NCBI RefSeq assembly: GCF_900112245.1
Contig: NZ_FOYX01000001.1
Coordinates: 2,330,082 to 2,394,081, forward strand
Origin: Maribacter stanieri
Lineage (GTDB): Bacteria > Bacteroidota > Bacteroidia > Flavobacteriales > Flavobacteriaceae
Length of the DNA: 64,000 nt
Direction: 5' to 3'
Part shown: one piece after another, positions 27,701-39,230 of the stretch
Layout: every line of letters begins with the position of its first letter
Position numbering within the stretch: position 1 is the stretch's first letter
The notes under the pieces: generated by a model
Databases searched by the model: none
What the model saw: only the letters and a program-made list of their open reading frames with translations
Told to the model about the DNA's origin: nothing
Translations under genes and position numbers: made by a program

Positions 27701-30700
27701 TGTGGTTACTTCATCTCTTGGGGTGTTAGATGCAATTGTCGCTATTACCGATATTAACAATGCAACCTTAACTTCTATTGATAACGGTGGTTTTGGTAGT
27801 GATGATGCTTGGCAACCTAGTTTTGATGTAGGTGGTGGTGTAGGTGCTGTTGGTAGTATGACTTTCAATATTAGATTAGTCGCAACAGGCACTGATTTTC
27901 AGGTGAATCTAATCCGTTTTGGTGGTGTAATATATGATATTGACGGTGCCAATACAGAAGAAAGTGTAACCTTGGCTCAGCCTGGCTTATATGCTGTAGA
28001 TAGTAACACATTACTAAGTGTTTCAGAAAATGATGCTACCGGTACAACCACTTTTGAAGGTCCGCCACAGACATGGTCCGGTGTAGATTTTGGACCACGA
28101 CTTGCCGTATATTTTAATTATTATGAAACCACGAACTTGACGATTACCTTTTCGGGCGAATTGCAATCTGGTTTTTCATCCAATGATTATTTAGGGTCTG
28201 TTTTATTTCAAACATGTGATATTAATGGATTGTTTACACCTGCTAATACCACATCGGCAGTAAATTCTGCTGGATCTCCTGCAGGTGAAACTTCAGGTCC
28301 GGGGACAGCTCCTGTGTATACGATAAACGAAGGTATTGATAGTGATCATGACGGTATAGAAGATCACTTGGATATTGATTCTGATAACGATGGTATTCCA
28401 GATAATGTTGAAGCGCAAACTACAAGTGGCTATGTAGCAAGAAATGCCAATACTGATGGAAATGGCAATGATGATACCGATGATGATGGTTTAGGAGACG
28501 AATATGAAGGTACAGGTGATGAAGGCGTTTCACCAATAGATACCGACGGCGACGGAATTCCCGATTATTTGGATTTGGATACGGATGGTGACGGACTTTC
28601 AGATACTGAAGAAGCCGGTTTTACCGCAGCATCGAATAATTTGGATAATGATCATGATGGTTTGTTTGATGATTATGATGATGTTGATACTACAGGATTA
28701 CCGTTCGATTCTAACGATGATCAAGATAATGGTGCATCAGATTTACCAAATATTGCAGTAACTACTACTGCTGAGGTAGATTATAGAGAAAATGCTATAG
28801 ATGATAATGATTTGGATGGTATCGCTGATTCTGCTGATTTAGATGATGATAATGACGGAATCTTGGATACATTAGAAAGTCCTTCGAGTATAGACCCAAG
28901 TGCAGATGACGATTCTGACGGAATTCTAAACTATAGAGATACCGATTTGGGTATCGATGCAAATGGTGACGGAATTGTGGATGCTTTTGATGCCGATGGT
29001 GATGGCGTACCCAATCATTTCGATTTAGATGCCGATAATGACAGTATTTATGACATCGTAGAATCGGGTAGCGGACAAGCGTTTACTGATGGTCGATTAG
29101 ATGGCAACGTTGGTACAGATGGAATTCCAGATTCAGTTCAAACAAGTGGTCAACAAGATAGTGGTACGGTTAATTATACACTGTTAGATTCAGAGACAAC
29201 AGCAGATGGTATTGCCGATTTCTTGGAATTGGATGCAGATGGCGATTTATGTAATGATGTTATAGAAGCAGGTTTCACCGATGATAACGGAGACGGAATT
29301 TTAGGAGACGGAGCTTTGGTGGTAGATGCTGATGGTGTAGTAACTGGAACCAATGTGGTTGACGGATATACCGAACCAAATAATGTGGATAGTGCTACAA
29401 ATACTGATTTTGATTTTCAACAGCCAGGGGAAACTCCTACTATAGCATCTAGTGCAGATCAACCACAAGATGTGTTGACTAATGGTAGTTCTCCAGAAAT
29501 ATTCACCGTTACGGCATCAGGAATCTCATTGACATATCAATGGGAGGTTGATGATCAATTAGGTGGTGGTTTTGTAGCTATCGATGATGCCAATGGAACG
29601 GATATCTATACAGGAAGTACAACGGAAACCTTAACATTAACTGGGGCTAACGTTGCACAAGACGGATTTGAATACCGAGTAATAATTACCGATTTAACTT
29701 TTGTGTGTTCTCCTTTGACTTCTGATGCGGCATTGCTTACGATTGATGTGACTGCGCCAACAATAGCAATAAATGTGGTATCTACCGATGATATTATCAA
29801 TGCGGTTGAAGACAACAGTGATGTTACTATTAGTGGTATAACTACTGGAGCAGAAGACGGTCAGATAGTGACAGTAGTTCTTAACGGACACACGTATACA
29901 ACTACCGTAACAGGTGGTGTATGGTCTTTAGATGTACCAGCGGTAGATGTACAAGCATTGGATGCTACGGAAACTATAACTGCAGATGTTAGTGATTTAG
30001 CAGGCAACTCTGCAACACAGGCTACACGAGATATCGAGCATGATGATACGGCACCTACAATTACAATTGACGTAGTTTCTAATGACGATATTATTAGTGC
30101 CTTTGAAGCTGATAGTAATGTTACCATTAGTGGTACGACTACCGGAGCCGAAGATGGTCAGACGGTAACAGTAGTGCTGAATGGTGAAACCTACACGACA
30201 ATGGTGACTAGTAATGCGTGGACTTTAGATATGCCAGCGGCAGATGCCCAAGCATTGGATCCTGCCGAAACAATTACTGCAGACGTGAGTGATTTAGCGG
30301 GTAACCCGGCGACACAAGTTACAAGAGATATTACACATGATGTAACTGCACCTATAATTGCAATTAATGTAGTGGCTATTGATGATGTGATAAATGCTTT
30401 GGAAGACGATACAGATGTTACAATTAATGGTACTACAGATGCCGAAGATGGACAAACAGTTACAGTGGTATTGAACGGACAAACGTATACGACTACGGTA
30501 ACGAGTGGTACATGGACTTTAGCTGTGCCAGCGACAGATGCTCAGGCATTGGATGCCTTAGAGACAATAACTGCAGATGTAAGTGATATTGCGGGTAATC
30601 CTGCAATACAGGTAACCCGAGATATTGAACATGATGTTACCGTACCAACAATTACAATCAATGTAGTAGCTACCGATGATATTATCAATGCAGTTGAAGA

Positions 30701-33700
30701 TGACAATGACGTAACAATAAATGGAACCACAACAGATGTTGAAGACGGTCAAATGGTTACGGTAACCTTGAACGGACAAACCTATACGACTACGGTTTCT
30801 GGTGGTACATGGAGTTTTGACTTACCTGCTGCAGATGCTCAAGCATTGGGTACAACCCGAACAATTACCGCAGATGTGAGTAATGATGCAGGTAACCCTG
30901 CAGTTCAAGCAACGCGAGATGTTGAACACGATGCGATTGCTCCAACAATAGCAATAAATATGGTATCTACCGATGATATTATTAATGCCCTTGAAGATGA
31001 TACCGATGTAACCATTAGTGGGACGACCACTGGAGCCGAAGACGGTCAGACCGTTACGGTAGTTCTAAATGGACAAACATATACGACTACGGTAACAGGT
31101 GGAACATGGAGTTTTGACTTACCTGCAGCTGTAGCCCAAGCATTAGATGCATTGGAAACAATAACTGCAGATGTAAGTGATGTAGCGGGTAATCCTGCAA
31201 CTCAGGCGACACGAGATATTGAGCATGATGTTACGGCTCCGACAATTACAATAGATGTGGTATCGGGCGATGATGTCATTAACACTATTGAAGACGATAA
31301 CGATGTAACGATTAGTGGAGCAACAACAGGTGCTGAAAACGGTCAGACTGTAACAGTTGTATTGAATGGTCAGACATACACTACAACGGTAACCGGAGGC
31401 ACATGGAGTTTTGATTTACCTGCTGCGGCTGCCCAAGCATTAGATCCTAATGAAACAATTACCGCAGATGTAAGTGATGTTGCCGGTAATCCTGCGGTTC
31501 AGGCGACAAGAGATATCGAACATGATGTCACTGCACCTACGATTACGATAGATGTGGTATCCAACGATGATATTATCAATGCAGTTGAAGACGATACTGA
31601 TGTAACCATTAGTGGAACAACAACAGATGCCGAAGACGGTCAAACTGTAACGGTAACTTTACACGGACAAGCATACACAACTACGGTAACAGGTGGCATA
31701 TGGAGTTTTGATTTGCCAGCAGCAGCAGCCCAAGCATTGGGTACAACGGAAACCATAACTGCAGATGTAAGTGATGCAGCCGGTAATCCTGCGGTTCAGG
31801 CAACCAGAGATATTATACATGATGTAACTGCCCCAACTATAACAATAGATATTGTATCTACCGATGATATTATTAATGCTATTGAGGACGACACCGATGT
31901 AACCATTAGTGGAACAACTACGGGTGCGGAAGACGGTCAAACTATAACTGTAGTATTGAACGGACAAACATACAATACAACAGTAACAGGTGGTATATGG
32001 AGTTTTGATTTGCCTGCGGCAGGTGCCCAAGCATTGGATGCTACGGAAACCATTACTGCAGACGTGAGTGATTTAGCGGGTAACCCTGCAACACAGGCAA
32101 CCAGAGATATCGAACATGATGTCGATGCGCCAATAATAATAATCGATGTAGTATCCGGAGACGATGTTATAAATGCCTTGGAAGATGATACAGAAGTTGC
32201 TATCAATGGAACAACTACGGGTGCAGAAGATGGTCAAACTGTTACGGTAATTTTGGACGGACAAACATATACTACAACAGTAACAGGAGGAGTATGGAGT
32301 TTTGACTTGCCCGCAGCAGCTGCTCAAGCATTAGGTGCAACGGAAACAATCACGGCAGATGTTAGTGATGTAGCGGGTAATCCGGCAACACAGGTAACCA
32401 GAGATATTGAGCATGATGTTACGGCTCCGACAATTACAATAGATATAGTATCTGGTGATGACATTATCAGTGCTGTTGAAGATGATAGTGATGTTACTAT
32501 CAGTGGAACCACTACAGATGCCGAAGATGGTCAAACGGTAACGGTTATATTAAATGGTCAGACGTACACTACAACGGTTACTGGTGGAACCTGGAGTTTT
32601 GATTTGCCAGCTGCGGCAGCCCAAGTTTTAAATGCTATGGAAACGATTACTGCAGATGTTAGTGATGTAGCGGGTAATCCGGCGACACAGGCAACACGAG
32701 ATATTATTCATGATGATACCGCTCCAATAATCACAATAGATGTGGTTTCTACTGATGATATCATTAATGAATTTGAGCAAAATAGTGGTGTAACTATTAG
32801 TGGTACTACAGATGCCGAAGATGGGCAAACCGTTACGGTAACCTTGAACGGTCAAACTTATACAACTATGGTAACAGGTGGCACATGGAGCCTAGATGTA
32901 CCGGCATTAGACGTCCAAGCATTAGACCCTAATGAAACGATTACTGCTAATGTAAGCGATTTGGCGGGTAACCCTGCAACACAAGCTACACGAGATATTG
33001 AGCATGATGTTACCGCTCCTGTAATTACGATAGATGTAGTTGCTTTAGATGATGTTATCAACTCGATTGAAGATGATAATGATGTTACCATTAATGGTAC
33101 TACAGATGCCGAAGATGGTCAAACAGTGACCGTTTTATTGAACGGACAAACATACACGGCAACGGTAACAGTAGGGACATGGAGTTTTGACTTACCTGCA
33201 GTTGCGGCCCAAGTATTGGGCGCAACGGAAACCATAACTGCAGATGTAAGTGATTTGGCGGGTAACCCTGCAACACAGGCAACACGAGTTGTCGAGCATG
33301 ATGTCACCGCACCTACAATAGCGATAGATGTGGTTTCTACCGATGATATCATTAATTCACTGGAAGATGATAGCGACGTTACCATCAGTGGTACAACAGA
33401 TGCCGAAGATGGTCAATTAGTTACGGTGTTGCTGAACGGTCAAACCTATACAACAACGGTAACTGGTGGTACTTGGAGTTTAGATATACCTGCGGCTGAT
33501 GCTCAAGCATTGGATGCAAATGAAACGATTACTTCCAATGTAAATGATGTATCCGGTAACCCTGCTACTGAAGCTACTCGCGATATTGAACATGATATTA
33601 TGGCACCAACGATAAGCATCAATATAGTTTCTGTCGATGATATCATCAATGCAGTCGAAGACGATAGTGATGTTACCATCAATGGTACTACAGATGCCGA

Positions 33701-35678
33701 AGACGGTCAAACTGTAACGGTATCCTTGAACGGTCAAACCTACACTACTTTGGTGACTGGTGGTACTTGGAGTTTAGATGTACCAGCAGCAGATGCGCAA
33801 GTATTAGATGCAAACGAAACCATTACTGCAGATGTGAGTAATTTAGTAGGCAATCCTGCAACGCAAGTGATAAGAGATATAGCACATGATGTAACTCCAC
33901 CAACAATATCTATAAATGTGGTGTCTACAGATGATGTTATCAGCGGAGTTGAAGATGATAATGATGTTACTATCAGTGGTGCTACAGATGCTGAAGATGG
34001 TCAAACTGTAACGGTAACCTTGAATGGTCAAACTTATACAACAACAGTTACCGGTGGCATTTGGAGTTTAGATGTACCTGCAGCAGATGCACAGGCATTG
34101 GATGTTAATGAAACCATCACTGCAGATGTGAGTGATTTGGCTGGAAACCCTGCTATGCAAGATACTCGAGATATTGTTCATGATGATATTATTGACATCG
34201 AGATAAATACACCTATTGAAATAGATAATATTGTTAATGAGGCAGAAGATAACGATGTGATAATCTCAGGTGTAACCACAGGGGTTGAAGACAATCAAAC
34301 GGTAATAGTTACTTTAGATGATGGCGTAAATTCTTTTACTACAACAGCAACGGTAACTGCTGGAACATGGACGGCAAATGAGCTTGACATTTCCGGATTG
34401 AATAATGGTCCTATTTCGGTCAATGCTGAGGTTTCGGATCTTGCGGGCAACACTGCTGTTGACATAGAATCAATAGTGCTCAATACCACGGATCCTAGTG
34501 CCAATAGTTTTAGTACTTCGGATATCTCTCCGGTGTTAACTGGGCAAGGTGACGCTAACGAAAGTCTTTTAATTGAGCTGGATACTAACGGTGATAATAT
34601 TTTTGATGTAATATATACTGTCATAGCTGATGCAAATGGTGATTGGAGTTTAGATACCGGTTCCGCGACTCCTGATAGTGGTAGCTTCCCTGTTCTAATA
34701 GATGAAGATGTAATTCAAATTAGTGTTACAGATGAAGCTGGTAATTCGGGGACTGGTACGGTGACTATTTCAGAGGATTCGGATAATGACGGACTTTCTA
34801 ATAACGAAGAAGTAGCGTTGGGTACCGACCCTAATAATCCTGATTCCGATGGAGACGATATTAGCGATGGTCAAGAAGTGAACATCGATAATACAGACCC
34901 TCTAGATGATTGTGATCATGTTGATGGTACTGCGTTAGGTACAAGTGATTGTGATGCTGATGATTTGACTACCGATGAGGAAACGGCATTGGGTACCGAC
35001 CCAAACAACCCTGATACGGATAATGACGGACTTACAGATAGTGAAGAAGTAGATTTGGGCACAGATCCATTAAATCCTGATTCAGATGGCGATGGAATAA
35101 ATGATGGTCAAGAAGTATTAGACAATACCGATCCTTTAGACGATTGCGATCATGTTGGCGGTACTGCGTTGCCAGATAGCGATTGTGATGCCGATGGATT
35201 GAATACGGCACAAGAAGATGCAATCGGTACTGACCCAGATGTTGCCGATACTGATGGTGATACTATCTCAGACGGACAGGAAATAATCGATGGTACTGAT
35301 CCATTGAACCCATGTGATTCATTGAACGGATTGCCACCCCTTGATGCTGGTTGTAATGCTGAGGTAGTTGATAGTGGAATAGCTGTTGCCAATGAAGTAA
35401 TTACCCCAGATGGAGATGGAACCAATGATTTCTTTGGTATAGAGAATATAGAATCTTTCCCGAACAATACGGTTCAGATCTATAACAGATGGGGAATATT
35501 GGTGTATGAAATGTCAGGTTATGACAATAGAACAAATGTATTCACAGGGTCTTCAGATGGTAGAGCAACGCTTAGTAAAGATTCAGAGCTACCTGTCGGC
35601 GTGTATTTCTATGTAATTAAGTACGATAATGATGGTAACAGCCTTAACAAGTCGGGTTACTTATATATAAACAGATAA
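21789..35678 (+). CDS. Giant T9SS type-B surface protein (SprB-like adhesin)
   Basis: A 4,629-residue exported protein. A typical signal peptide lies at residues 48-72 (ending VNAQ); the preceding 47 residues are either a long extension or untranslated, with ATG21930 the alternative start. Order: N-terminal beta domain; mixed TSP3 calcium-binding stretches (DxDxDG repeats); 13 exact 66-residue TSP3 units (732-1589); further TSP3 and a beta domain near residues ~1940-2180; 15 Ig-like repeats (2655-4133); a last TSP3 run; and the gliding-motility-type C-terminal domain ([27 protein letters not shown]). Such type-B tails direct export by T9SS and surface attachment with PorP/SprF partners, encoded next in the operon. 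Likely an adhesin or gliding filament. Confidence 0.92.
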   Translation: MIKTISLLVKIFAVFLKVIQNYFKKYSSLMKGDFLQKFVSKSLKLLFMINSSKVQLSFFAIILFFTANVNAQNFENVSITSISSGTVVDAYFNATSPTIPSLSFVRVQKISGAGNNGQIGYSGAVDNFFYSNPSNSGTTAPSRIRISFIASDKVTLIPVNDFRIVINDIDGTPAAANPSIPIENEAVGTDCDNSVRFTATDIPTNINVDTTPPTLLSAGTESEANGPESNLMFEFNDVNFIEFDIYANPGFVKEFDLNQSEYQINTVLYSVCVGDSDGDGVFDNVDIDDDNDGILDIVESNGNDPNGDADGDGLPNFQDVLDNSGDGVPTYNTNADGSVTNYTDANSDGVPDVYEASQDNDSFPNHLDLDSDDDGIPDNIEAQASGSYIAPSGNDSDGDGLDDNYEGSGNQGLIPVNTDVAFATPDNVPDFLDPDSDNDGISDAVEAYDTNGDDVAETTLAGNDTDLDGIDDNFDQNANGMDDPDAATNNGQTPNSFQDDDPAGGERDWRDPRDSDGDGTSDNDDTDDDNDGIVDLDEYPGLDPFGDEDGDGILNFKDTSQDVGNTGDGTTTNYTDADGNGVPDAYDVDNDGQPNHLDIDSDDDGHLDATDPNPYAPTAQDENVNATLGVATNINILSNDDYFPNNNPNNQGTTTITRTGGTAGGTAILDALTGELAYTPLITENGSTVTVIYQVCNTDPDPDVCETATVNITVTNDPDTDGDGTPDSSDADDDNDGVLDGDDNAPFDPSSCQDLDGDGCDDCSATASNDFTVGDNFDPANDGIDTDGDGLCDASDPDDDNDGVLDGDDNAPLDPSSCQDLDSDGCDDCSATTSTDFSVGNNFDPANDGTDTDGDGLCDSGDTDDDNDGVLDSDDNAPLDPSSCQDLDGDGCDDCSATASNDFTGGNNFDPANDGIDTDGDGICDSGDTDDDNDGVLDGNDNAPLDPSSCQDLDGDGCDDCSATANNDFSAGANFDTDNDGTDTDGDGLCDSGDSDDDNDGVLDGDDFAPLDPSSCQDLDGDGCDDCSATANNDFSVGNNFDASNDGTDTDGDGLCDSGDPDDDNDGVLDGDDNAPLDPSSCRNLDGDGCDDCSATANNDFSAGANFDTDNDGIDTDGDGLCDSGDPDDDNDGVLDGDDNAPLNPSSCQDLDGDGCDDCSATASTDFSVGNNFDPANDGTDTDGDGICDASDPDDDNDGVADGSDAAPLNPSICQDLDGDGCDDCSATASTDFSAGNNFDPSNDGIDTDGDGICNSGDADDDNDGVLDGDDNAPLDPSSCQDLDGDGCDDCSATASTDFTAGANFDTDNDGIDTDGDGICDSSDLDDDNDGVADSSDAAPLDPSICQDLDSDGCDDCSANASNDFTAGANFDTDNDGIDTDGDGICDSSDLDDDNDGVADGSDSAPLDPSICQDLDGDGCDDCSATASTDFSAGDNYDPANDGTDTDGDGLCDSGDPDDDNDGVADGSDTAPLDPSICQDLDGDGCDDCSATASNDFTAGANFDPANDGTDTDGDGLCDSGDPDDDNDGVADGADTAPLDPSICQDLDGDGCDDCGATASNDFTAGANFDPDNDGIDTDGDGICNTNDEDDDNDGILDTVEGTTDFDNDGIPNNEDLDSDNDGIPDVVETGNGSLDLDGNGSIDTGESNHGTNGIPDVAEDGATDGAGISVIPLNSDNQGGPNFLDIDSDNDGIQDLVESQTDAGLVQLSGNDSDNDGIDDVFDVDNGGSFTNTLVNTDSDSHPDYLDLDSDNDGIIDNIEWQSTSGYLSPSTDSDGNGLADNYEVVPAGSGVSINQPENSDGQDSPDFRDADSDNDGVLDYVEAYDIDDNNSADTPISGVDSDNDGLDDNFDLSISAPNGIADPNGATNNNQDVDNFPNDQDPFTSEVDFRDANVHATPIDTDGDGVDNDLDKDNDNDGILDYVESLGFEPTDTKGDECGIPPGSFTGGSYIAATGSGAGTVGAEYRFSTVVTSSLGVLDAIVAITDINNATLTSIDNGGFGSDDAWQPSFDVGGGVGAVGSMTFNIRLVATGTDFQVNLIRFGGVIYDIDGANTEESVTLAQPGLYAVDSNTLLSVSENDATGTTTFEGPPQTWSGVDFGPRLAVYFNYYETTNLTITFSGELQSGFSSNDYLGSVLFQTCDINGLFTPANTTSAVNSAGSPAGETSGPGTAPVYTINEGIDSDHDGIEDHLDIDSDNDGIPDNVEAQTTSGYVARNANTDGNGNDDTDDDGLGDEYEGTGDEGVSPIDTDGDGIPDYLDLDTDGDGLSDTEEAGFTAASNNLDNDHDGLFDDYDDVDTTGLPFDSNDDQDNGASDLPNIAVTTTAEVDYRENAIDDNDLDGIADSADLDDDNDGILDTLESPSSIDPSADDDSDGILNYRDTDLGIDANGDGIVDAFDADGDGVPNHFDLDADNDSIYDIVESGSGQAFTDGRLDGNVGTDGIPDSVQTSGQQDSGTVNYTLLDSETTADGIADFLELDADGDLCNDVIEAGFTDDNGDGILGDGALVVDADGVVTGTNVVDGYTEPNNVDSATNTDFDFQQPGETPTIASSADQPQDVLTNGSSPEIFTVTASGISLTYQWEVDDQLGGGFVAIDDANGTDIYTGSTTETLTLTGANVAQDGFEYRVIITDLTFVCSPLTSDAALLTIDVTAPTIAINVVSTDDIINAVEDNSDVTISGITTGAEDGQIVTVVLNGHTYTTTVTGGVWSLDVPAVDVQALDATETITADVSDLAGNSATQATRDIEHDDTAPTITIDVVSNDDIISAFEADSNVTISGTTTGAEDGQTVTVVLNGETYTTMVTSNAWTLDMPAADAQALDPAETITADVSDLAGNPATQVTRDITHDVTAPIIAINVVAIDDVINALEDDTDVTINGTTDAEDGQTVTVVLNGQTYTTTVTSGTWTLAVPATDAQALDALETITADVSDIAGNPAIQVTRDIEHDVTVPTITINVVATDDIINAVEDDNDVTINGTTTDVEDGQMVTVTLNGQTYTTTVSGGTWSFDLPAADAQALGTTRTITADVSNDAGNPAVQATRDVEHDAIAPTIAINMVSTDDIINALEDDTDVTISGTTTGAEDGQTVTVVLNGQTYTTTVTGGTWSFDLPAAVAQALDALETITADVSDVAGNPATQATRDIEHDVTAPTITIDVVSGDDVINTIEDDNDVTISGATTGAENGQTVTVVLNGQTYTTTVTGGTWSFDLPAAAAQALDPNETITADVSDVAGNPAVQATRDIEHDVTAPTITIDVVSNDDIINAVEDDTDVTISGTTTDAEDGQTVTVTLHGQAYTTTVTGGIWSFDLPAAAAQALGTTETITADVSDAAGNPAVQATRDIIHDVTAPTITIDIVSTDDIINAIEDDTDVTISGTTTGAEDGQTITVVLNGQTYNTTVTGGIWSFDLPAAGAQALDATETITADVSDLAGNPATQATRDIEHDVDAPIIIIDVVSGDDVINALEDDTEVAINGTTTGAEDGQTVTVILDGQTYTTTVTGGVWSFDLPAAAAQALGATETITADVSDVAGNPATQVTRDIEHDVTAPTITIDIVSGDDIISAVEDDSDVTISGTTTDAEDGQTVTVILNGQTYTTTVTGGTWSFDLPAAAAQVLNAMETITADVSDVAGNPATQATRDIIHDDTAPIITIDVVSTDDIINEFEQNSGVTISGTTDAEDGQTVTVTLNGQTYTTMVTGGTWSLDVPALDVQALDPNETITANVSDLAGNPATQATRDIEHDVTAPVITIDVVALDDVINSIEDDNDVTINGTTDAEDGQTVTVLLNGQTYTATVTVGTWSFDLPAVAAQVLGATETITADVSDLAGNPATQATRVVEHDVTAPTIAIDVVSTDDIINSLEDDSDVTISGTTDAEDGQLVTVLLNGQTYTTTVTGGTWSLDIPAADAQALDANETITSNVNDVSGNPATEATRDIEHDIMAPTISINIVSVDDIINAVEDDSDVTINGTTDAEDGQTVTVSLNGQTYTTLVTGGTWSLDVPAADAQVLDANETITADVSNLVGNPATQVIRDIAHDVTPPTISINVVSTDDVISGVEDDNDVTISGATDAEDGQTVTVTLNGQTYTTTVTGGIWSLDVPAADAQALDVNETITADVSDLAGNPAMQDTRDIVHDDIIDIEINTPIEIDNIVNEAEDNDVIISGVTTGVEDNQTVIVTLDDGVNSFTTTATVTAGTWTANELDISGLNNGPISVNAEVSDLAGNTAVDIESIVLNTTDPSANSFSTSDISPVLTGQGDANESLLIELDTNGDNIFDVIYTVIADANGDWSLDTGSATPDSGSFPVLIDEDVIQISVTDEAGNSGTGTVTISEDSDNDGLSNNEEVALGTDPNNPDSDGDDISDGQEVNIDNTDPLDDCDHVDGTALGTSDCDADDLTTDEETALGTDPNNPDTDNDGLTDSEEVDLGTDPLNPDSDGDGINDGQEVLDNTDPLDDCDHVGGTALPDSDCDADGLNTAQEDAIGTDPDVADTDGDTISDGQEIIDGTDPLNPCDSLNGLPPLDAGCNAEVVDSGIAVANEVITPDGDGTNDFFGIENIESFPNNTVQIYNRWGILVYEMSGYDNRTNVFTGSSDGRATLSKDSELPVGVYFYVIKYDNDGNSLNKSGYLYINR
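23982..26555 (+). repeat. 13 tandem 198-bp repeats (TSP3-type units)
   Basis: Thirteen consecutive in-frame units of exactly 66 codons, beginning DDDNDGV(L/A)D and containing DPS(S/I)[12 protein letters not shown], then [10 protein letters not shown](L/I)C. The array spans 2,574 bp with no length variation. Each unit has four cysteines (52 in total) and several DxDxDG calcium loops. Two sequence subtypes alternate ([14 protein letters not shown] and VADGSDxAPLDPSI), suggesting duplication of multi-unit blocks. Confidence 0.95.
29751..34187 (+). repeat. 15 tandem Ig-like repeats of 297 or 294 bp
   Basis: Units start TAPTI(T/A)I(D/N)VVS and end RDIEHDV. Nine have 99 codons (TTTGAEDG or TTTDAEDG) and six have 98 (TTDAEDG), which sums exactly to the 4,437 bp occupied. 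The shorter type is number 3 and numbers 11-15. The core [27 protein letters not shown] belongs to the bacterial Ig-like families of BapA-type adhesins. Two divergent units follow (34188-34770). Confidence 0.93.
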
Positions 35679-35700
35679 AATTTCCCCAAAAAATAATAAG

Positions 35701-36633
35701 ATGAACAAATATTTTCTAGCTATATTAATTACCGCTGCGGGCCTATTAACGGGATATTCCCAGCAAGATGCGCAGTACACGCAGTACATGTACAATACGA
35801 TATCGGTGAACCCTGCGTATGCAGGTTCCCGAGGGGTGTTAAGCATAGCCGCACTGCACCGTTCGCAGTGGGTGGGTCTTGACGGGGCACCTACTACGCA
35901 GACTCTTAATTTTCATACACCTGTTTCCAATAATGTGGGGCTTGGACTATCGGTGGTGAATGACGAGATCGGTAATGGAACCAACCAAGATACTTATATC
36001 GATGCGGCGTTCAGCTACACGGTGAATACCTCTGAGGAAGGTAAACTTTCCTTCGGACTGAAAGCGGGCGGACACCTGTTCAACGTGGACTTTACCAAAT
36101 TAAGGAATTACGGTGCGGAGAGCAATCTACCGAACATTGACAACAAGTTCTCCCCTAATTTTGGAGCAGGAATCTATTACCATACGGATCAGTTCTATGC
36201 GGGGCTATCGGTACCGAACTTTTTACAGACCGAGCATTTCGACAGTTCGGATACGAACAGTTCGAGCCTTATCGCACAAGAGCGTATGAACTTCTATTTG
36301 ATCACGGGCTATGTATTCGACCTGAACACAAACGTAAAATTGAAACCTGCGGCACTTATCAAGGCGGTAAAGGGCGCACCGTTACAAGTGGACCTTAGCG
36401 CAAACTTCCTGTTCAACGATAAATTCTCCCTAGGGGCGGCGTATAGATGGGATGCGGCATTGAGCGCACTGTTCGGCTTTCAGTTAAACGACCAATTAAT
36501 GTTGGGACTTGCCTATGACAAAGAGGTTACGGATTTGGGAGCTACTAGGTTCAATGATGGATCATTCGAGTTCATGCTCAGATATGAATTCTTGAACAAG
36601 TACAGACGAGTAATCACCCCAAGATTCTTTTAA
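35701..36633 (+). CDS. PorP/SprF-family outer-membrane protein
   Basis: A 310-residue beta-barrel protein with a signal peptide (ending GYSQQ) and the family opening QDAQYTQYMYNTISVNPAYAGSRG, ending in a membrane-insertion phenylalanine. SprF-type proteins dedicate the T9SS machinery to a partner giant adhesin with a type-B tail. It starts 22 bp after the giant gene, in the same operon, and 9 bp before the PorE-like gene. Base composition is visibly GC-richer than that of the neighbours (for example 37 of 60 bases in 35821-35880). Confidence 0.93.
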   Translation: MNKYFLAILITAAGLLTGYSQQDAQYTQYMYNTISVNPAYAGSRGVLSIAALHRSQWVGLDGAPTTQTLNFHTPVSNNVGLGLSVVNDEIGNGTNQDTYIDAAFSYTVNTSEEGKLSFGLKAGGHLFNVDFTKLRNYGAESNLPNIDNKFSPNFGAGIYYHTDQFYAGLSVPNFLQTEHFDSSDTNSSSLIAQERMNFYLITGYVFDLNTNVKLKPAALIKAVKGAPLQVDLSANFLFNDKFSLGAAYRWDAALSALFGFQLNDQLMLGLAYDKEVTDLGATRFNDGSFEFMLRYEFLNKYRRVITPRFF

Positions 36634-36642
36634 AAAAACGAC

Positions 36643-38580
36643 ATGAAAAAAGCAGGATATATATTTTGTGGCTTGGCGGTAGTGACTATGATGGCAAGCG
36701 CACAGGACAAGAAGGTACAAAAAGCGGATACAAAATTCACGAACTACGCCTATGCCTCGGCGATACAATCGTACGAGCAATTGGTAAAGGACGGTTATAC
36801 CGAAGAAGAGGTGTACAAGAACCTGGGCAATGCAAACTATCTGAACGCGAACTACGAAGAAGCATCAAGCTGGTATGGCAAGCTGTTCTCGCTTAAAGGA
36901 GCGGATATCGACCTTGAATATATGTACCGTTACGCACAGACCTTAAAGTCACTTGAAAATTATAAAGAATCCGACACGTGGATGAACAAATTCAAGAGCG
37001 CAAGAGAGAACGATCAACGTGCGTTGGTATTCGATGAGAACAGAGATTATCTGGAACAGATTGAGGAACGCTCGGGAAGGTACGAACTCAAGAATATTGC
37101 GCTTAACTCGAAGGTATCGGACTTTGCACCTTCTTTCTATGAGGACGGACTGGTGTTCTCTACGGCAAGGGACAGCGGATTGCTATCTAAGAACGTTCAT
37201 AAATGGAATAACGGATCTTTCTTGAACCTGTACAAGGCTGCACAGGACAATCAAGGTAATTTTACCAATGTAGATAAGCTATCTAAAAAGCTGAACAAGA
37301 AAACCCATGAATCGTCAACTGCATTTATCAAAGACGGGAACACAATGTACTTTACAAGGAACAACTCTGACGACGGCAAGTTCGAAAGAGACGAAGACGG
37401 GGTAAGCCGATTAAAGATTTACAAGGCGACCAAAGAAAATGGAGAATGGAACAATATAGAAGAACTACCTTTCAATGGTGACAGTTATTCGGTTGCACAC
37501 CCAACGCTGAACAACGATGAAAGTAAATTATACTTTGCCTCTGACATGCCGGGCACAAAGGGGGAATCGGATATCTACGTAGTTGATATTAATAAGGACG
37601 GTACTTTTAGTACGCCAAAAAATCTGGGTGATAGGATTAATACAGAATCAAGGGAGACCTTTCCATTTGTGACGGAATCCGATAAACTATATTTCTCGTC
37701 AGATGGTCATCCGGGACTTGGAGGGCTTGATGTCTTCGCGACCGACCTGAAGAACGAAAGGGGAGAAGTATTCAATATAGGACGTCCTTTGAACGGGGAA
37801 GAAGACGACTTCTCATATATCTTCAACGAAGAGACGAAAAAAGGCTTTTTCGCATCTAACCGAAAGGGTGGACAGGGCAATGACGATATCTATAGTTTTA
37901 TAGAAATGACCCCTTTGGACTTCACCTGCCATACGGCGATTACGGGAATCGTAAAGGACCAAAAAACTAATGCACTGTTAACAGATGCATCGGTAACCGT
38001 ATACGACAAGGATAACAAAGTGGTATCAAGTTCACAGACCGATGCGAGCGGAGTGTTCGAAATGGAAGGAAATTGCAGCGAAGGAGCCTATAAATTAGTA
38101 GCCACGAAAGCGGACTATGAAGAGAGTACAAAAACCTTCAATACCGAAAAATCGGAAGATGTAACAGGAATTGAAGTAATGTTGGTACAAGTGGACAACG
38201 GTGCACCGATAGGAACGGACCTTGCGAAATACCTGAACATAGAACCGATCTATTTCGATTTCGACAAGTACTTCATCAGAGAGGATGCCAAAATCAGTAT
38301 CAACAAGGTACTAGCCTATTTAAATGAATACCCGAACGTAAACGTACAAGTGCGCTCGCATACCGATTCAAGGGCGAACGATGTGTACAATATGACATTA
38401 TCCGCGAATAGGGCAAAGGCCACGGCCGATTACCTAATAGAAGCCGGCATCCCGAGCAACAGAATCTCATATGAAGGTTATGGCGAGACGGAGCTTACAA
38501 ACGGTTGTAGCGACGATGTACCATGTAGTAAAGAGAACCATCAACTCAATAGAAGATCGGAGTTCATTGTGGTAGAATAA
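36643..38580 (+). CDS. PorE-like OmpA-family periplasmic/outer-membrane protein
   Basis: A 645-residue protein with a signal peptide (ending ASAQ) and the domain order of PorE: TPR helices (~25-130), a PD40-type beta-propeller (~150-430: repeated Y(F)SSD and DIYVVDIN strands), a carboxypeptidase-regulatory-like domain (~438-520, ITGIVKDQKTNALLTDASV), and an OmpA peptidoglycan-binding domain (~540-645, VRSHTDSRANDVYNMTLSANRA). PorE anchors T9SS-linked structures to peptidoglycan. Together with PorP/SprF and the giant protein it forms the typical type-B trio. The unusual GC-richness continues through this gene. A strong terminator follows. Confidence 0.9.
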   Translation: MKKAGYIFCGLAVVTMMASAQDKKVQKADTKFTNYAYASAIQSYEQLVKDGYTEEEVYKNLGNANYLNANYEEASSWYGKLFSLKGADIDLEYMYRYAQTLKSLENYKESDTWMNKFKSARENDQRALVFDENRDYLEQIEERSGRYELKNIALNSKVSDFAPSFYEDGLVFSTARDSGLLSKNVHKWNNGSFLNLYKAAQDNQGNFTNVDKLSKKLNKKTHESSTAFIKDGNTMYFTRNNSDDGKFERDEDGVSRLKIYKATKENGEWNNIEELPFNGDSYSVAHPTLNNDESKLYFASDMPGTKGESDIYVVDINKDGTFSTPKNLGDRINTESRETFPFVTESDKLYFSSDGHPGLGGLDVFATDLKNERGEVFNIGRPLNGEEDDFSYIFNEETKKGFFASNRKGGQGNDDIYSFIEMTPLDFTCHTAITGIVKDQKTNALLTDASVTVYDKDNKVVSSSQTDASGVFEMEGNCSEGAYKLVATKADYEESTKTFNTEKSEDVTGIEVMLVQVDNGAPIGTDLAKYLNIEPIYFDFDKYFIREDAKISINKVLAYLNEYPNVNVQVRSHTDSRANDVYNMTLSANRAKATADYLIEAGIPSNRISYEGYGETELTNGCSDDVPCSKENHQLNRRSEFIVVE

Positions 38581-38602
38581 ATTACAAATATCAATTTGAT
38601 TA

Positions 38603-38640
38603 AAAGTGGATAGGAGCAATGCTCCTATCCACTTTTTTGT
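38603..38640 (+). terminator. Rho-independent terminator of the adhesin operon
   Basis: A 15-bp perfect stem (38603-38617 with 38621-38635) with an AAT loop, followed by TTTTTTG. It ends the three-gene adhesin operon. Confidence 0.92.
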
Positions 38641-38743
38641 GTTTTAGTTTCCTGTGTAGATTAAAGTGGTGTATTCATAAAAATAGTTCAGAACAATGTT
38701 AACCTTTTACGGTTGTGTAACATTAATCTAAAACAGAACTAAA

Positions 38744-39226
38744 ATGAAAAGACAACTACTTCTATTTACATGCTTGTTCTACAGTATATGCTCTATTGCG
38801 CAATCTTTAGATCGAAGTGTGGTTGCAAGCCAAGGAAATACATTAAGTAATGCTGATATTTCTTTAGGGTTTACAGTAGGTGAACCTTTAGTTGGTTTAA
38901 TAGCTCGGGAGGGCGCTATCGATCAGGGATTTTGGACAGGTTATGGTCTTTTGATTATACCGTTAAGTCTTGATGAAGATGATATAGAAATACTAGTATA
39001 CCCTAACCCTGTTGTTGAGAGTGTTTCGGTTGCTTCTACTGAACAGAGTATTGATGGTATGGAGCTTTTTGCAATAAACGGACAAAAAGTTTCATCGCAG
39101 TTATTTGATACTGCTAATACCGAATTTGAAATTGACATGACTACACATGCCAATGGGGTCTACGTATTAAGATTATACTTGGAAGAAGGAACTCAAATCA
39201 AAGAATATAAACTGATAAAAAAATAG
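38744..39226 (+). CDS. Minimal T9SS type-A carrier protein
   Basis: A 160-residue protein with a signal peptide (ending CSIAQS), about 65 residues of mature sequence (VVASQGNTLSNADISLGFTVGEPL) and a type-A T9SS C-terminal domain (~85-160: VYPNPVVES, ANGVYVLRLYLEEG, YKLIKK). Such CTDs send proteins across the outer membrane and are removed by the sortase PorU, with attachment to A-LPS. Because almost all of this protein is the CTD, its cargo is very small. It lies 4 bp before the tail-fibre gene and is probably its partner. Confidence 0.85.
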   Translation: MKRQLLLFTCLFYSICSIAQSLDRSVVASQGNTLSNADISLGFTVGEPLVGLIAREGAIDQGFWTGYGLLIIPLSLDEDDIEILVYPNPVVESVSVASTEQSIDGMELFAINGQKVSSQLFDTANTEFEIDMTTHANGVYVLRLYLEEGTQIKEYKLIKK

Positions 39227-39230
39227 AACT

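Noticed and set aside
24836..34624. Many antisense open frames (Ser/Pro-rich or Cys/Tyr-rich) opposite the giant gene
   Set aside because: They repeat with the same period as the sense repeats and result from the biased codons of Asp/Gly- and Thr/Val-rich repeats; none has independent gene features.
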